Shown: positions 1 through 8,089 of the stretch, in pieces | How positions within the stretch are numbered: position 1 is the stretch's first letter | Layout of the letters: each line of letters opens with the position of its first letter | Origin: Saprospiraceae bacterium | Lineage (GTDB): Bacteria; Bacteroidota; Bacteroidia; Chitinophagales; Saprospiraceae | Direction of reading: 5' to 3' | Length of the DNA: 64,000 bases | NCBI GenBank assembly: GCA_021739645.1 | Contig: JAIPBL010000023.1 | Location: 1 to 64,000, forward strand | The notes under the pieces: model-generated | Seen by the model: only the letters and a program-made list of their open reading frames with translations | Told to the model about the DNA's origin: nothing | Database searches by the model: none | Made by a program: the position numbers and the translations under genes

Positions 1-58
1 GGATTGCGGATTGCGGATTCGATGCCTCCCAATCCGCAATCCGCAATCCGAAATCCCA
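1..58. repeat. Heptamer inverted-repeat hairpin, in frame in DUF5682 gene
   Basis: Left arm: GGATTGC twice, then GGATTC (1-20). A short spacer follows, then the right arm, AATCCGC twice, AATCCGA, AATCCCA (31-58). The arms are reverse complements with a 7-base period. It is read through as coding sequence. Confidence 0.8.
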
Positions 59-2175
59 AATCGTTAACTCCTCCCGTTGCCATGCTCATCTACGACCCCA
101 AGGACTTGGGGCGGGCGAGCTACCTCCCCTTCGCCGAATTTTCACCGGAGTGGCAGGCCATCGGCTGGGCGCAGCAGTGGGGCATCCCCGTGCGGTACAT
201 GGACCTGGGCATGGACGCCAACTTCGCACTCGACGAGGCAGAGCGGCAAAACCCGCAGGCAGCACTGGAATTTTTGGAGAAAATGACGCCCGAAGCGCAG
301 GCCTTCCGGGCCGACCCGATGGCGCACCTCTCCACACTGGCAGGCTACACCGACAGCGAGCGCTGGTGGGAGGTCCTATTCGAGAGCGCCGGGAACGGGG
401 CGGAGATTTTCGCTGCCATTGCGAAGATGATGGCCGCCCTGCGGGAAGGCACCGAGGAAAGCCCGCGCACCTTGCAGCGGGAGGCCCACATGCGCCAAAC
501 CATGCGGCTGGCCGTAAAGGAAGGTTTTCAGAACATCGCCGTGGTGTGCGGAGCGTGGCATGTGCCTGCGCTGGAGGGTTTCGAAAAAATAAAGGCGAGT
601 GCTGATGCCGCATTGCTGAAAGGCATCAAAAAAATCAAGACCACGGCCACCTGGATTCCCTGGAGCTACGACCGGCTCACGTTCCAGAGCGGCTACCGGG
701 CGGGCATCGTTTCCCCCGCTTGGTACGAGCTGATTTTTTCCGAAGGGAAAAACGCCGCCACGCACTGGATGGTGCAGGTGGCCATGTTGCTCCGCAAAGA
801 AGACCTCGATGCCTCGTCGGCCAACGTCATCGAGGCCATCCGGCTGGCGGAGACGCTGGCGACCATGCGGGGGCTGGCCCTGCCCGGCATTGACGAACTG
901 CGGGAAGCCGCCGTCACCACCATCTGCGAGGGCGATTTGGAGAAGCTGCAACTCATTGAAAATAAGCTGATTACAGGCAAAAAAGTGGGGAGCGTACCCG
1001 ACGACATCCCCACCGTGCCGCTGCAAAAAGACATCGAGCAGTCCGTGAAATCCGCCCGCCTGACGAAATATTGGGAGAACACCGACGAGGAATGGCTCGG
1101 CGCCACCGCCGCTAGTCCGCAAGGTGGTGTTGACCTGCGGGAAGAATCGGGCCTGCTGAAAAGCCACCTGCTCCACCGCCTGAGCCTGCTCGACATCCCG
1201 TGGGGCAGGCTGATGGAACTGAACCGCCACCAGTCGGCGGGCGGCTTCAAGGAGTTTTGGAAGCTGAAATGGTCGCCGGAGTTTGCCATCCGAATCATCG
1301 AAAAAGGGGCTTGGGGGAATACGGTGGAGGAGGCTTGCGTCAATTTTTTGACCAAAAAAACCGAAGAAACCACGGCGCTGCCAGCGTTGACCATGCTGGT
1401 GAAGCAGACACTGAATGCCGACCTGCCAGCCGCTTTTGATTTGTTGCTCCGCAAACTGGAGAACCTCGCCGCCCTCACCACCGATGTTTACCACCTGATG
1501 GAAGCGCTGCCGCCGCTGGCGCAAATCGTGCGCTACGGCAATACCCGTGGCACCGACGTGCGGGCGGTGGAACTGGTGGTGCAGCACCTCGTGCCCCGCA
1601 TCTGCATCGGCTTGCCCGCCGCCGTGGCCAACCTCGACGAGGACGCATCAAAAGAAGCTTTCGAAAAACTGATGGGCGTGAACCGGGCGCTCGGTCTGCT
1701 GAACGACCCCGCTTTTTTTGGCCAGTGGTTCGACTGCATCGCCTCCATTGCCGACAACCTGCGGGTGAACGGCATCCTGACGGGCGCTTGCACCCGTATT
1801 TTGTTCGACAAAAAAATAAGGTCGGAGGAGGAAACAGCTATTCGGATGCAATACTCGCTTTCCCAAGCCACGCCACCGCTCGAAGCGGCGCAATGGTTGG
1901 AAGGATTTCTGCAAGGCAGCGGCCTGCTGCTGCTCCACAACCATTCCCTCTGGAACCTGCTCGACGCTTGGGTGGACGGACTGAACGAGGATATTTTCAG
2001 GGACACTTTGCCGCTGCTGCGGCGCACTTTTTCCCGCTTCCCAGCGCCGGAACGGGAACGGATGCTGGAGCTTGCGAAGCAGGGACAGGTGGTGGAAAAA
2101 ATGGTGGAGGCAGTTGATTATGAAGAAGGTAGGGCGGGGCGGGTGCTGCCGTTGGTGAAGCAGTTGCTTTTTTGA
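1..2175 (+). CDS. DUF5682 family protein, 5'-truncated by window edge
   Basis: The reading frame is open from the first base of the window, so the true start lies upstream and about 720 residues are visible. The segment from 'PVAMLIYDP' through 'FSPEWQAIGWA' and the later 'VVCGAWHVPAL' are recognisable DUF5682 motifs. In this family (established knowledge) the genes usually neighbour MoxR-type AAA ATPases and VWA-domain proteins; those partners would be upstream and are not visible. The biochemical role is unknown. The C-terminal two thirds is alpha-helical and leucine-rich without membrane segments. Odd: the first roughly 20 codons are made of a heptamer inverted repeat (1-58) read in frame just before the conserved 'PVAMLIY' motif, so the repeat seems to have been inserted into the protein. 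An internal start at the ATG at position 82 is possible but would cut the family domain. The gene is convergent with frr and shares a terminator with it. Confidence 0.75.
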   Translation, partial: GLRIADSMPPNPQSAIRNPKSLTPPVAMLIYDPKDLGRASYLPFAEFSPEWQAIGWAQQWGIPVRYMDLGMDANFALDEAERQNPQAALEFLEKMTPEAQAFRADPMAHLSTLAGYTDSERWWEVLFESAGNGAEIFAAIAKMMAALREGTEESPRTLQREAHMRQTMRLAVKEGFQNIAVVCGAWHVPALEGFEKIKASADAALLKGIKKIKTTATWIPWSYDRLTFQSGYRAGIVSPAWYELIFSEGKNAATHWMVQVAMLLRKEDLDASSANVIEAIRLAETLATMRGLALPGIDELREAAVTTICEGDLEKLQLIENKLITGKKVGSVPDDIPTVPLQKDIEQSVKSARLTKYWENTDEEWLGATAASPQGGVDLREESGLLKSHLLHRLSLLDIPWGRLMELNRHQSAGGFKEFWKLKWSPEFAIRIIEKGAWGNTVEEACVNFLTKKTEETTALPALTMLVKQTLNADLPAAFDLLLRKLENLAALTTDVYHLMEALPPLAQIVRYGNTRGTDVRAVELVVQHLVPRICIGLPAAVANLDEDASKEAFEKLMGVNRALGLLNDPAFFGQWFDCIASIADNLRVNGILTGACTRILFDKKIRSEEETAIRMQYSLSQATPPLEAAQWLEGFLQGSGLLLLHNHSLWNLLDAWVDGLNEDIFRDTLPLLRRTFSRFPAPERERMLELAKQGQVVEKMVEAVDYEEGRAGRVLPLVKQLLF

Positions 2176-2353
2176 GTTGGCAGTTCGACAGTTGGCAGTT
2201 AGTTTGCCAGTTGTTTAGTCAGCCCCAGATAAAACAAAAAGAGGTGGCAACTTGTGCAAGTCGCCACCTCTTTTCATTGTTCAGGCAAATTTGGACTGCC
2301 GGACTATTGGACTGCGAACTGACTGCCAACTGCCCACTGTCAAACTGGCGAAC
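2176..2353. repeat. Inverted-repeat arms flanking the terminator
   Basis: The G-rich left arm (2176-2213) has repeated GTTGGCAGTT-like units. The right arm (about 2311-2353) has their reverse complements, such as CCAACTGCCC and CAAACTGGCG. The arms bracket the shared terminator between the convergent DUF5682 gene and frr, and the right arm ends beside the frr stop codon. The architecture matches the other hairpin loci in the window, but with a different unit. Confidence 0.7.
2236..2274. terminator. Bidirectional rho-independent terminator
   Basis: Stem GAGGTGGC / GCCACCTC with an inner ACTTG-TG-CAAGT stem, flanked by an A-run on the left and TTTT on the right, so it can terminate both the DUF5682 gene and frr. 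Confidence 0.85.
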
Positions 2354-2355
2354 TT

Positions 2356-2916
2356 TCAAACGTGCATCACGTCCTTCTCCTTCACCTCGATGAGGTGGTC
2401 AATGCTGGCGGTAAACTTGTTGACCAAGTTTTGCACCTCGGTTTCCATGTCCTTTCCACCATCTTCCGAGAAGCCGTCTTTCACCGCTTTTTTTATGGTG
2501 TCAAGTGCTTTGTGGCGGATGCTGCGGACGCTGATTTTGGCTTCCTCTCCGTAGTGCTTGGCCTGTTTCACGAGGTCACGGCGGCGCTCTTCGGTGAGCA
2601 TGGGGACGGTGAGGCGGATGACCTCCCCGTCGTTCATCGGCGTGATACCGATATTGGCCTCGAAGATGGCATTCTCGATGGGCCGGAGCATGTTCTTCTC
2701 CCAAGGCTGTATGACGATGGTGCGGGCATCGGCGGTAGAAACGCTGGCCACTTGGTTCACCGGCGTCATGGCGCCGTAGTAGTTGACTGCAATGTCGTTG
2801 AGCAGGGTGGTGGAGGCTTTGCCAGTCCTGACTTTGGTAAGCTCGTACTGAAGGTGTTCGACGGAGCCGTTCATGGACTCCTCTGTTGATTGTAGTAGGT
2901 CGTTAATGTCTTCCAT
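2356..2916 (-). CDS. frr: Ribosome recycling factor
   Basis: A 186-residue protein of the normal family length. It shows the hallmark N-terminal helix motif 'LRTGKAS'-like (here 'VRTGKAST'), then 'IQPWEKNMLRPIENAI', 'NDGEVIRLTVPMLTEERR' and 'IRHKALDTIKK'. RRF works with EF-G in the cytoplasm to split the post-termination ribosome and release mRNA and tRNA. The ATG at 2916 gives the canonical N-terminus. It lies 65 bp downstream of the NYN-like gene on the same strand and may be cotranscribed with it. Its 3' end faces the DUF5682 gene across a bidirectional terminator. The assignment is very secure. Confidence 0.98.
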   Translation of the reverse strand: MEDINDLLQSTEESMNGSVEHLQYELTKVRTGKASTTLLNDIAVNYYGAMTPVNQVASVSTADARTIVIQPWEKNMLRPIENAIFEANIGITPMNDGEVIRLTVPMLTEERRRDLVKQAKHYGEEAKISVRSIRHKALDTIKKAVKDGFSEDGGKDMETEVQNLVNKFTASIDHLIEVKEKDVMHV

Positions 2917-2981
2917 TTTGCGTAGTCAAATCATGTTTGGGCTTGGGCGATTGTGAGCCACATGACGCTTTCGGCCCGGAC

Positions 2982-3686
2982 TTAAAAATTGTAAATGACC
3001 TCCCCTTTCTGGATTTCGATGTCTTTTGTATCCTTCAATTTTTGAATGATGCGCTCAACATTTCCATGCAGGGAAACTTCTTGACTGTGCAAAAGTATAT
3101 AATTTTTCAAAGTTGAAATCTCGGCAGGGCGATTGCCGGAGCGGATTAGGCGTTTGACGGTCTCCTCGGCGGTGCGGGTAATCAGTTCGTCTTCGACCAT
3201 GACGGGCATGCCGTCATCATCATCGTCACCGTTTTCATGGAAATTTTTCATGGAAAATTCGTCCACGAACTCTGGCGGCTTGCTGTAGCTTAGGCTGGAT
3301 TCTTCGTAAACAGAGTTTTCGTCCTGTTTGCGCTTCACTCGGATGCAACTGCGGCCCGTGGTGTTGATGAAGCTGATAAGCGGGTCAAACTCGGGGTCGT
3401 TGGACACGACGGCGAACTCTACGTCGTCTTCCAGTTTTTGGTGGAGCTTGCCCATGATGAAGGCGATATGGTAGTTAAGCTTACCGCCACTGGGATTGTT
3501 CACCACTATCCAGCGAAGGTTCTTGCCGGAGCTTTGTGCTTGGCGCACCAGGGCAAGCGGAACCGTTTCTTGTGTGGAATCGACAAAAATGAAGATCTTG
3601 GATGCGACCTTTTCCAGCTTCTTGAACTTAACTTGAAGCAGGTTTTCGTAATCAATGAATAAATACCGACGGTTCTGTGTGTTCAT
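2982..3686 (-). CDS. NYN/PIN-like domain protein
   Basis: A 234-residue protein. The N-terminal part (about 1-130) looks like a NYN/PIN-like nuclease fold: 'YLFIDYENLLQVK' supplies the first acidic strand, 'FVDST' a second acidic position, and 'SNDPEFDPLISFINTTGR' the typical [S/G]xDxDF-like motif that follows the central strands. The middle (about 135-165) is acidic and probably disordered. The C-terminal 65 residues ('TRTAEETVKRLIRSGNRPAEISTLKNYI...') resemble a small winged-helix or OST-HTH-like RNA-binding module; this is inference only. By family a role in RNA cleavage or processing is plausible, but the substrate is unknown. It is co-directional with frr (65-bp gap). Confidence 0.65.
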   Translation of the reverse strand: MNTQNRRYLFIDYENLLQVKFKKLEKVASKIFIFVDSTQETVPLALVRQAQSSGKNLRWIVVNNPSGGKLNYHIAFIMGKLHQKLEDDVEFAVVSNDPEFDPLISFINTTGRSCIRVKRKQDENSVYEESSLSYSKPPEFVDEFSMKNFHENGDDDDDGMPVMVEDELITRTAEETVKRLIRSGNRPAEISTLKNYILLHSQEVSLHGNVERIIQKLKDTKDIEIQKGEVIYNF

Positions 3687-3842
3687 GCTTTGAATGGTCC
3701 TGATGATTGTGTGGTGAAATATTTTTAAGGTTAAGACTTTTGATTCTCTGTGTTCTATATTTGGACGCTAAAATATGCAAGGAATATAATATGTAAAACT
3801 TTATCTTGATTTTTGTGAAATAAAAAGACAAGCCACAGTTTT

Positions 3843-3850
3843 TATCTTTG
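3843..3850 (+). promoter_or_regulatory. Putative Bacteroidota -7 promoter element
   Basis: TATCTTTG matches TAnnTTTG and lies in the AT-rich 280-bp divergent gap between the NYN-like gene and the glucosaminidase gene. No convincing -33 box at canonical spacing was found. The rest of the gap shows no gene. Confidence 0.45.
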
Positions 3851-3966
3851 CAAAAATACGGCTGGTAAAGGGAGATGGACAATAGTTTTTTCTTCGCTGC
3901 CGTTCACTTCCCAAATTCCGTGACACGCATTTTTCACCCAATTTGAAAATTCAATATTACAACCTC

Positions 3967-5223
3967 ATGTACAAAAAATCCCTTGTTTTAACGCTAATGT
4001 CCCTGCTATCGGCCACTATTTTTGCCCAAAACAGCGATTTTCAAGCCTATATTGAATCGTACAAGAAAATTGCCGTAAGAGAAATGGACCGTGCGGGCAT
4101 CCCCGCAAGCATCAAGCTGGCACAGGCCCTCCTCGAATCCAACGCTGGCAAAAGTGAACTGGCCCGCAAAGCTAATAATCACTTCGGAATTAAATGCCAT
4201 TCAGATTGGACGGGCAAAACTTATGACCTGGAAGATGACGACTACAATGAATTTGGGGACCTAAAAAAGTCCTGTTTTCGCAAGTACAAAGACGTGGAGG
4301 ACTCCTACATCGCCCACTCGGAATTCTTGCGGGACCCCCGCAAGTCCAATCGGTACGGCTTTCTTTTTAGACTGGAGACCACCGACTACAAACGCTGGGC
4401 GAAGGACCTAAAATCGTCGGGCTACGCCACGGCTGGCAATTACGACAACCTCCTCATCAAAATCATAGAAACCTACAAACTGTACGAGTTCGACAGGTTC
4501 TCAAACAGCGACTTCCCCGATGGCCGGCCAAGCAGGGACAAGGACTTCATCGCTGGGCTTGACCTCCGGCGGGTAAACGACGTGAAGGTCATTTTTGCCA
4601 AAAACAACGTTACGGTGACGGATATTTCTGAGAAAGCAAAGGTATCTATCAAGCGGCTGGAACGCTACAACGAGATATTGCCCGTTGTTACCTCGCCACT
4701 GCCGGACGACACCCGCATCTACATCCAGCCCAAGCACTGCCGGGTGAGGGGCGGCAGCAAATGGCATTACGTCAAGAAAGGCGAAAAACTGTTCGACATC
4801 TCCCAATTTTATGGCATAAAAATGAAACGCCTCCGCAAGCGCAACCGCATACCCGACGACGTTGAAGTACAGGCCACCCAGCGCCTCAAACTCCGGGGGT
4901 TCAAAATTCGCAAAGGCGATAGGCCTCGTCTCGAAACTGAGCCAAAACCAACAGAAACCGTACCTCCGCTGTTCCCCGACGACGGCTTTATGCAGGACGA
5001 CGAAGTGGCGCCGTTCCCAGACACCCCATCCACACCGACAACGACTGACAATCCCAACCCTCAGCCTACCCAGCCCACCGGAACGGTGTATTATACGGTG
5101 GTAAAGGGCGACACGCTTTACAATATCTCCCGCCGCTATGGAATGACAGTAGATGCGCTCATGCAACTCAACAACTTGAGCGGCAACAATCTTAGCATCG
5201 GTCAAACGCTACGGGTGAAGTGA
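3967..5223 (+). CDS. Glucosaminidase-domain LysM protein (peptidoglycan hydrolase)
   Basis: About 418 residues from the ATG at 3967, chosen over the upstream TTG (3943) because it begins a clean signal peptide ('MYKKSLVLTLMSLLSATIFAQ'). Residues about 25-175 form a glucosaminidase domain (PF01832-type) with 'IPASIKLAQALLESNAGKS' carrying the catalytic-type glutamate and 'NNHFGIKCH'. Two LysM motifs follow: 'WHYVKKGEKLFDISQFYGI' near residue 265 and 'YYTVVKGDTLYNISRRYGM' near residue 375, separated by a proline/threonine-rich linker. By family it cleaves N-acetylglucosaminyl linkages of peptidoglycan in the periplasm, with the LysM domains anchoring it to the wall. It is followed by a strong terminator. 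Confidence 0.93.
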   Translation: MYKKSLVLTLMSLLSATIFAQNSDFQAYIESYKKIAVREMDRAGIPASIKLAQALLESNAGKSELARKANNHFGIKCHSDWTGKTYDLEDDDYNEFGDLKKSCFRKYKDVEDSYIAHSEFLRDPRKSNRYGFLFRLETTDYKRWAKDLKSSGYATAGNYDNLLIKIIETYKLYEFDRFSNSDFPDGRPSRDKDFIAGLDLRRVNDVKVIFAKNNVTVTDISEKAKVSIKRLERYNEILPVVTSPLPDDTRIYIQPKHCRVRGGSKWHYVKKGEKLFDISQFYGIKMKRLRKRNRIPDDVEVQATQRLKLRGFKIRKGDRPRLETEPKPTETVPPLFPDDGFMQDDEVAPFPDTPSTPTTTDNPNPQPTQPTGTVYYTVVKGDTLYNISRRYGMTVDALMQLNNLSGNNLSIGQTLRVK

Positions 5224-5254
5224 TGTTCGGGTTTGTTGTTTAGCTTTGCGCAGC

Positions 5255-5298
5255 AAAAAACACGGCCAAACCCCAAACAAGGTTTGGCCGTGCTTTTT
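5255..5298 (+). terminator. Rho-independent terminator
   Basis: A perfect 12-bp stem (CACGGCCAAACC / GGTTTGGCCGTG) with an 8-base loop, followed by CTTTTT and preceded by an A-run. It lies 38 bp after the glucosaminidase stop. Confidence 0.92.
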
Positions 5299-5336
5299 GT
5301 CACAAACTGCAATTCTTTTTTCAAAAAAATGATACG

Positions 5337-6056
5337 ATGAAGATAAAATACTTGCTGCCAATCGCTCTTTTCATACTGACAATCAGCCAGTTGTACGCCC
5401 AAGGCACCGCATACAGCTTCAAGGGAGGCCTAACTTTAGGTGTGCAGAAATGGAACGGCTTGGACCAAGACCCCTTGTTCAAATACCACGGCGCCATCTC
5501 CGCCGAAAGCTTAGGCGAGTTTTCGCTTTTTGCGCAAGCGGGCTACCACCTGAAGGGGAGCGCCCTGCGCAACCAGAATTTTTTTGATTTAAACGGCAAC
5601 ACCATTCGCCTGTCTGCACAGGAGTTTATTTTTAAAAATATCTCGGTGGTGCTTGGTGGCAAACGCAAATACGACCTCTCTGAGACCATGAAGGGTTACT
5701 ACCTTTTCGGGTTGCGGGGCGACTACACGTTGGGCACCAACCTTGACGATTACAAATCGGCAAATGAGTTTAACGGCGGCCTGTTTTACCCTGACAATGG
5801 TTTTGTGCGGAAGTGGAACTACGGCGTCACGCTGGGCGGCGGTTTTGAATTCGGTCTGGGCGAACTGGTGGGGGCATTAATAGAAATTACCATCAACCCC
5901 GATTTTTCGTACCAGTACAAACAGCCCGCCATCCCGAACGTGCGTGACCCCTACACGGGCCAGAACCGCACCATTCAGGAGCGCACCATTCGAAATGTTA
6001 CATTTGAAATCACCGCAGGTTTTCGCCTGCTTCGCATCGTCGAATACATTGACTGA
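5337..6056 (+). CDS. Outer-membrane beta-barrel protein
   Basis: A 239-residue protein with an N-terminal signal peptide ending near 'SQLYAQG'. It then has alternating polar and aromatic beta strands typical of small OM barrels ('YSFKGGLTLGVQKW', 'FSLFAQAGYHLKG', 'YYLFGLRGDYTLG', 'WNYGVTLGGGFEFG', 'VTFEITAGFRLLRI'). It resembles the outer-membrane beta-barrel families common in Saprospiraceae. No ligand or partner can be named. The gene starts after its own terminator-bounded gap and ends two bases before an octamer hairpin that separates it from rodA. The barrel topology is inferred from the strand pattern. Confidence 0.75.
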   Translation: MKIKYLLPIALFILTISQLYAQGTAYSFKGGLTLGVQKWNGLDQDPLFKYHGAISAESLGEFSLFAQAGYHLKGSALRNQNFFDLNGNTIRLSAQEFIFKNISVVLGGKRKYDLSETMKGYYLFGLRGDYTLGTNLDDYKSANEFNGGLFYPDNGFVRKWNYGVTLGGGFEFGLGELVGALIEITINPDFSYQYKQPAIPNVRDPYTGQNRTIQERTIRNVTFEITAGFRLLRIVEYID

Positions 6057-6057
6057 T

Positions 6058-6138
6058 GAGGATTTGAGGATTTGAGGATTCGAGGATTTGGACAGCTCAA
6101 ATCCTCGAATCCTCAAATCTTCGAATCCTCAAATCCTC
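6058..6138. repeat. Octamer inverted-repeat hairpin between OM barrel gene and rodA
   Basis: Left arm GAGGATTT in four near-copies. After the spacer GGACAG, the right arm has AAATCCTC / GAATCCTC in five near-copies. The period is 8. It starts right after the barrel stop codon and ends 6 bases before the rodA ATG, so the rodA initiation region lies at the foot of a strong potential hairpin. Confidence 0.85.
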
Positions 6139-6144
6139 ACCCTC

Positions 6145-7536
6145 ATGGCTTCACGTAGCAAACAGCAAATTGATTGGATCATCCTCTCCATCTATCTGGC
6201 GCTGGTATTTATCGGCTGGACCATGATTTACACGGTGGGCTACGGGAAGGGCTATGAGGGCAATTTTTTTGAGTTCCTTAAAAACCCAGTCGGCAAGCAG
6301 CTCATCTGGGTGGTAATGGCATTGGTGGTGATGTTTCTGGCGTATTTGATTGATGGCAAATTTTGGCGAACATTTGCCAATATCATCTACATCGCCTGCA
6401 TGGTGCTACTGGGTTTGGTGCTGGTGCTTGGCAAGGAAATCAACGGAGCAACAGCTTGGTTCGACTTCGGGGGAGGGGTAACAATTCAGCCATCAGAATT
6501 TGCAAAGTTCGGCACCATCATCGCACTGGCCAGTTATTTGGGCGCTTACGCAAACAATCTCAAATCCCTCAAATCCCAGCTTTACGCATTTTCCTTTTTC
6601 TTGGTGCCAATGGCCTTGTTGCTACTCCAACCCGACGCAGGTTCAGCACTGGTGTTCCTTTCGCTGCAACTGGTATTGTTCCGGGAAGGGCTTCCAGGTA
6701 TTATCTTGGCGGTAGAAGTTTGTGCGGGCGCTGTGCTAGTGGCAGGGCTTGTAACACCACCCGTGCAATTGATAATGGTACTTGCAGCCATTGGTGTATT
6801 TGTTCTGGTGTGGAACACCAAGAAACGGCCTTATTGGTTTTCCGCCTTCGTTATTTTGGCGACAGCAGGCATCATTGGTGTTCAATACGATGAGGCTATG
6901 CTAGTATTGGCGGGGGCATTGTGCATCCTTTTCGGCCTGGGCATTTACCAATGGCTGAAGAAAAACCGTCGCCAAGCTACACTTGTGCTCGGAGTGTTCA
7001 TCATTGCCAGCGCACTTGGCTCGGTAGCCAATATTGGCTTCAACACTTTGCCACGTCACCAGCAAGAGCGCATCCTCGTTTGGCTAAAGCCCGCCGAAGC
7101 CGACCCCCAGGGCGCCGCCTACAACCTCAACCACTCAAAAATGGCCATTGCTTCTGGTGGCCTCACGGGCAAGGGATTCTTGGAGGGAACCTTCACCCAG
7201 GGGAATTTTGTGCCGGAGCAAACCACCGACTTCATCTTTTGCGCCGTTGGCGAGGAGCAGGGGTTTATCGGGGTCATTTTCATCATCTCCCTTTATATCG
7301 GCCTGATGATGCGCATCGTTTTCCTGGCAGAGCGGCAGCGTACCGACTTCAACCGGCTTTATGCCTATGGCGTGGCCAGTGTGCTGTTCCTGCACTTCTT
7401 CATCAATATCGGCATGACAATGGGTCTGATGCCCATTATTGGCATTCCGTTGCCCTTCCTCAGCAAGGGCGGCTCCAGCCTCCTTGCCTTTTCCATCATG
7501 ATTGGTGTGCTGCTGAAATTGGATGCAGAAAAATAG
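6145..7536 (+). CDS. rodA: Rod shape-determining protein RodA (SEDS glycosyltransferase)
   Basis: About 463 residues from the ATG at 6145. A longer frame from 6088 would translate the octamer repeat and is rejected. Multiple membrane segments are present, plus the SEDS signatures 'GGGVTIQPSEFAKFG', 'NFVPEQTTDFIFCAVGEEQGFIG' and the C-terminal 'GIPLPFLSKGGSSLL'. RodA polymerises lipid II glycan strands in the elongasome together with a class B PBP in the inner membrane. The hydrophobic insert in the middle ('GIIGVQYDEAMLVLAG') is longer than in E. coli RodA, giving extra predicted membrane segments, which is common in Bacteroidota. A tandem CTCAAATCC octamer (about 6558-6578) is read in frame as 'LKSLKS'. 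Its mre and PBP2 partners are not in the window. Confidence 0.93.
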   Translation: MASRSKQQIDWIILSIYLALVFIGWTMIYTVGYGKGYEGNFFEFLKNPVGKQLIWVVMALVVMFLAYLIDGKFWRTFANIIYIACMVLLGLVLVLGKEINGATAWFDFGGGVTIQPSEFAKFGTIIALASYLGAYANNLKSLKSQLYAFSFFLVPMALLLLQPDAGSALVFLSLQLVLFREGLPGIILAVEVCAGAVLVAGLVTPPVQLIMVLAAIGVFVLVWNTKKRPYWFSAFVILATAGIIGVQYDEAMLVLAGALCILFGLGIYQWLKKNRRQATLVLGVFIIASALGSVANIGFNTLPRHQQERILVWLKPAEADPQGAAYNLNHSKMAIASGGLTGKGFLEGTFTQGNFVPEQTTDFIFCAVGEEQGFIGVIFIISLYIGLMMRIVFLAERQRTDFNRLYAYGVASVLFLHFFINIGMTMGLMPIIGIPLPFLSKGGSSLLAFSIMIGVLLKLDAEK

Positions 7537-8088
7537 GGGATTTCAGGTTTCAGAGGGGTTTCAGGTTTAAGGGTCGCCCAGTTGGGAAGTTCAGGGTTCG
7601 GGTTCATGAACAAGTGGGTCATTTGTACTTTATGCCTTTCATTTCACATTCTTTGAGGTATTTTATCAGGCCAAAATCTGCTTTGCTAACTCTTTCTGCA
7701 AGGTTGAAAAGTTCCTGAAATTCTTCTTTCGTAACATGCCCAACATCTAGTGCTCGATACGCTTGGGAACGAACTTCACCTACGGAACCCTTGGAAATGC
7801 TGATAAAATTGATAAACTCTTTTGTGCCATCCCGTTCGTACCCCTCAGCAATATTGTCCATCGAAGAACCAGCTGCATCTCGAATTTGGTTTCTAAAACC
7901 AAAGTCTTTCGCAAACTCACCCTTGCTGGTAACTTTATAAACGACTTTGCAAAGTTCCCGAGCCAGTTGCCATGCTTCAATGTCTTCAAACCGTTTGAAT
8001 GTAGCCATAGTATCACTTATGTTTGGATACCCACTGCACTTCCCTTGGGCCTCCCTTAAACCTTAAACCTATTTGAAACCTGAAACCG
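7537..8088. mobile_element. Inverted-repeat-bounded element enclosing a four-helix-bundle gene
   Basis: The left arm begins with the base after the rodA stop (7537-7596) and the right arm ends just before the peptidase stop codon (8030-8088). The right arm, reverse-complemented, aligns with the left over almost 60 bases: TTTCAGGTTTCA, then GGTTTAAGG(G), then GCCCA, GGGAAGT and CAG, with a few mismatches and short gaps. The inner parts are not simple repeats, so the match is more than shared low complexity. The only gene inside is the four-helix-bundle protein (7619-8008, minus). The architecture (stem arms with this gene family in the loop) parallels 23S rRNA intervening sequences, but there is no rRNA gene here. 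Mobility is inferred. Confidence 0.6.
7619..8008 (-). CDS. Four helix bundle protein (23S rRNA intervening-sequence family)
   Basis: A 129-residue protein of the TIGR02436/S23 type. Landmarks: 'FEDIEAWQLARELCKVVY', 'FGFRNQIRDAAGSSMDNIAEGYERDGTK' (split here; the core is 'SSMDNIAEGYER') and 'GEVRSQAYRALDVGHV'. The family fold is a four-helix bundle that forms pentamers. Members are encoded within intervening sequences of 23S rRNA in Leptospira and Coxiella and are related to the Avd accessory protein of diversity-generating retroelements (established knowledge). The biochemical role is unknown; nucleic-acid binding is suspected. No reverse transcriptase or rRNA is present here. The gene sits alone, antisense to rodA and co-directional with the peptidase gene, inside a pair of almost 60-bp inverted repeats, which suggests that the gene and the repeats form one element. 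Confidence 0.9.
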   Translation of the reverse strand: MATFKRFEDIEAWQLARELCKVVYKVTSKGEFAKDFGFRNQIRDAAGSSMDNIAEGYERDGTKEFINFISISKGSVGEVRSQAYRALDVGHVTKEEFQELFNLAERVSKADFGLIKYLKECEMKGIKYK

Positions 8089-8089
8089 T

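Noticed and set aside
1-58. Possible CRISPR array in the short tandem repeats here and at similar loci
   Set aside because: Units are 7-10 bases and contiguous, without unique spacers, and the second half is the reverse complement of the first; no cas genes are in the window.
3652-3882. Minus-strand frame of 76 codons upstream of the NYN-like gene
   Set aside because: Very AT-rich intergenic sequence, Lys/Ile/Tyr/His-rich peptide with no motif; better explained as promoter region.
7619-8008. Four-helix-bundle protein as an Avd of a diversity-generating retroelement
   Set aside because: No reverse transcriptase, template repeat or variable repeat pair is near; the closer parallel is the 23S intervening-sequence protein.
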